DNA of 9,858 nucleotides. Origin: an uncultured Clostridia bacterium. GTDB taxonomy: Bacteria; Bacillota; Clostridia; Oscillospirales; Ruminococcaceae. Positions 9,541 through 9,858 of this stretch are shown in pieces; position 1 is the stretch's first letter, and each line of letters opens with the position of its first letter. Location: NCBI GenBank assembly GCA_946533615.1, contig CAMNBY010000315.1, positions 1 to 9,858 of the forward strand. The letters run 5' to 3'. The position numbers and the translations under genes are program-made. The notes beneath the pieces are model-generated. The model was not told the origin of the DNA. It did no database searches and saw only the letters and a program-made list of their open reading frames with translations.

Positions 9541-9858
9541 TCAGTATATCTCCACCGCGTTGAAGCCCTGGGGGTCAAGGTATTCGGGTATGCCCCTGCC
9601 AAGGTCGGTGGTTTTCAGTATCCTTCCGTCCGCCAGCTTCTTGTACTCGATGAAGCACCGCGAAGCCTCGGTCTTGGGCTCGTCGTAGATATCCCACTCC
9701 CAGACGACGGCGTCAGCATCGGCGATGTAGAAGCGCCCTTCGTCCGAAAAGACCTCTCTTGCGCCGTAAACGGTCAGGCTCTCGCCGTCAAGGAAGTCCG
9801 CCGTGAGCAGATCGTTCTCGAATGACGTGCGTACCGGCTTGTGATTGTTGTCAAGGGG
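9541..9858 (-). CDS. Unrecognised protein, C-terminal 105 residues
   Basis: The minus-strand frame is open from the window edge to TGA at 9543-9541, so the 5' end of the gene lies outside. I do not recognise a family. The fragment is soluble-looking, with no membrane segment and no cysteine pair (a single Cys). It is rich in Asp and Glu and in aromatic residues (for example VVWEWDIYDE), with alternating hydrophobic and charged stretches that suggest beta structure. It ends GFNAVEIY. The codon choice (GAC, AAG, CTT, GGC) resembles the neighbouring genes. The close-fitting terminator downstream supports it as a real gene. An enzyme or small beta-barrel domain is possible, but no motif supports naming one. 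Confidence 0.75.
   Translation of the reverse strand, partial: PLDNNHKPVRTSFENDLLTADFLDGESLTVYGAREVFSDEGRFYIADADAVVWEWDIYDEPKTEASRCFIEYKKLADGRILKTTDLGRGIPEYLDPQGFNAVEIY

Overview
The window is mostly an ordinary housekeeping locus: rpoB and rpoC, the beta and beta-prime subunits of RNA polymerase, both apparently complete and intact on the plus strand. They are followed by a convergent minus-strand pta (phosphate acetyltransferase) and the 3' part of an unrecognised minus-strand gene that runs off the right edge. The RpoB/RpoC sequences are Firmicutes-like: the trigger loop of RpoC has no large insert after it, RpoB has an acidic C-terminal tail, and the sequence blocks match Clostridia. Moderate-to-high G+C, frequent AGA arginine codons and the wording of the N termini suggest an Oscillospiraceae/Ruminococcus-like anaerobe. 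The genus is an inference from remembered family sequences, not a database result.

Layout. Positions 1-440 hold no gene I can support. They contain a run of inverted repeats (20-161), a 30-bp tandem repeat (271-340) and a very strong plus-strand intrinsic terminator (407-439). The terminator implies that some transcript enters from the left or starts inside this stretch. Positions 440-590 look featureless. A near-consensus sigma-A promoter (595-623) drives rpoB through a leader of about 160 nt that contains small GC-rich hairpins. rpoB (789-4634) and rpoC (4702-8244) are separated by 67 bp with no terminator and should form one operon. That operon ends at a strong terminator (8271-8306).

Right side. 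pta (9387-8371, minus) has its own extended -10 promoter, a GGAGG ribosome binding site and its own terminator (8346-8323) placed back to back with the rpoC terminator. Further right, a 105-codon 3' fragment of an unknown gene ends at 9541, and its terminator lies just upstream of the pta promoter. Each transcription unit is therefore insulated by terminators.

Functionally, rpoBC supplies the catalytic core of RNA polymerase, with the active-site aspartates, both zinc sites, the bridge helix and the trigger loop all readable. Pta interconverts acetyl-CoA and acetyl phosphate for acetate production and ATP gain in a fermenter; no acetate kinase gene is visible in the window. Synteny is unusual in that rplJ-rplL is not seen within 776 bp upstream of rpoB and the rpsL-rpsG-fusA group does not follow rpoC. 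I found no evidence of a new defence, mobile or metabolic system. The least explained part is the structured, repeat-bearing 1-440 stretch.
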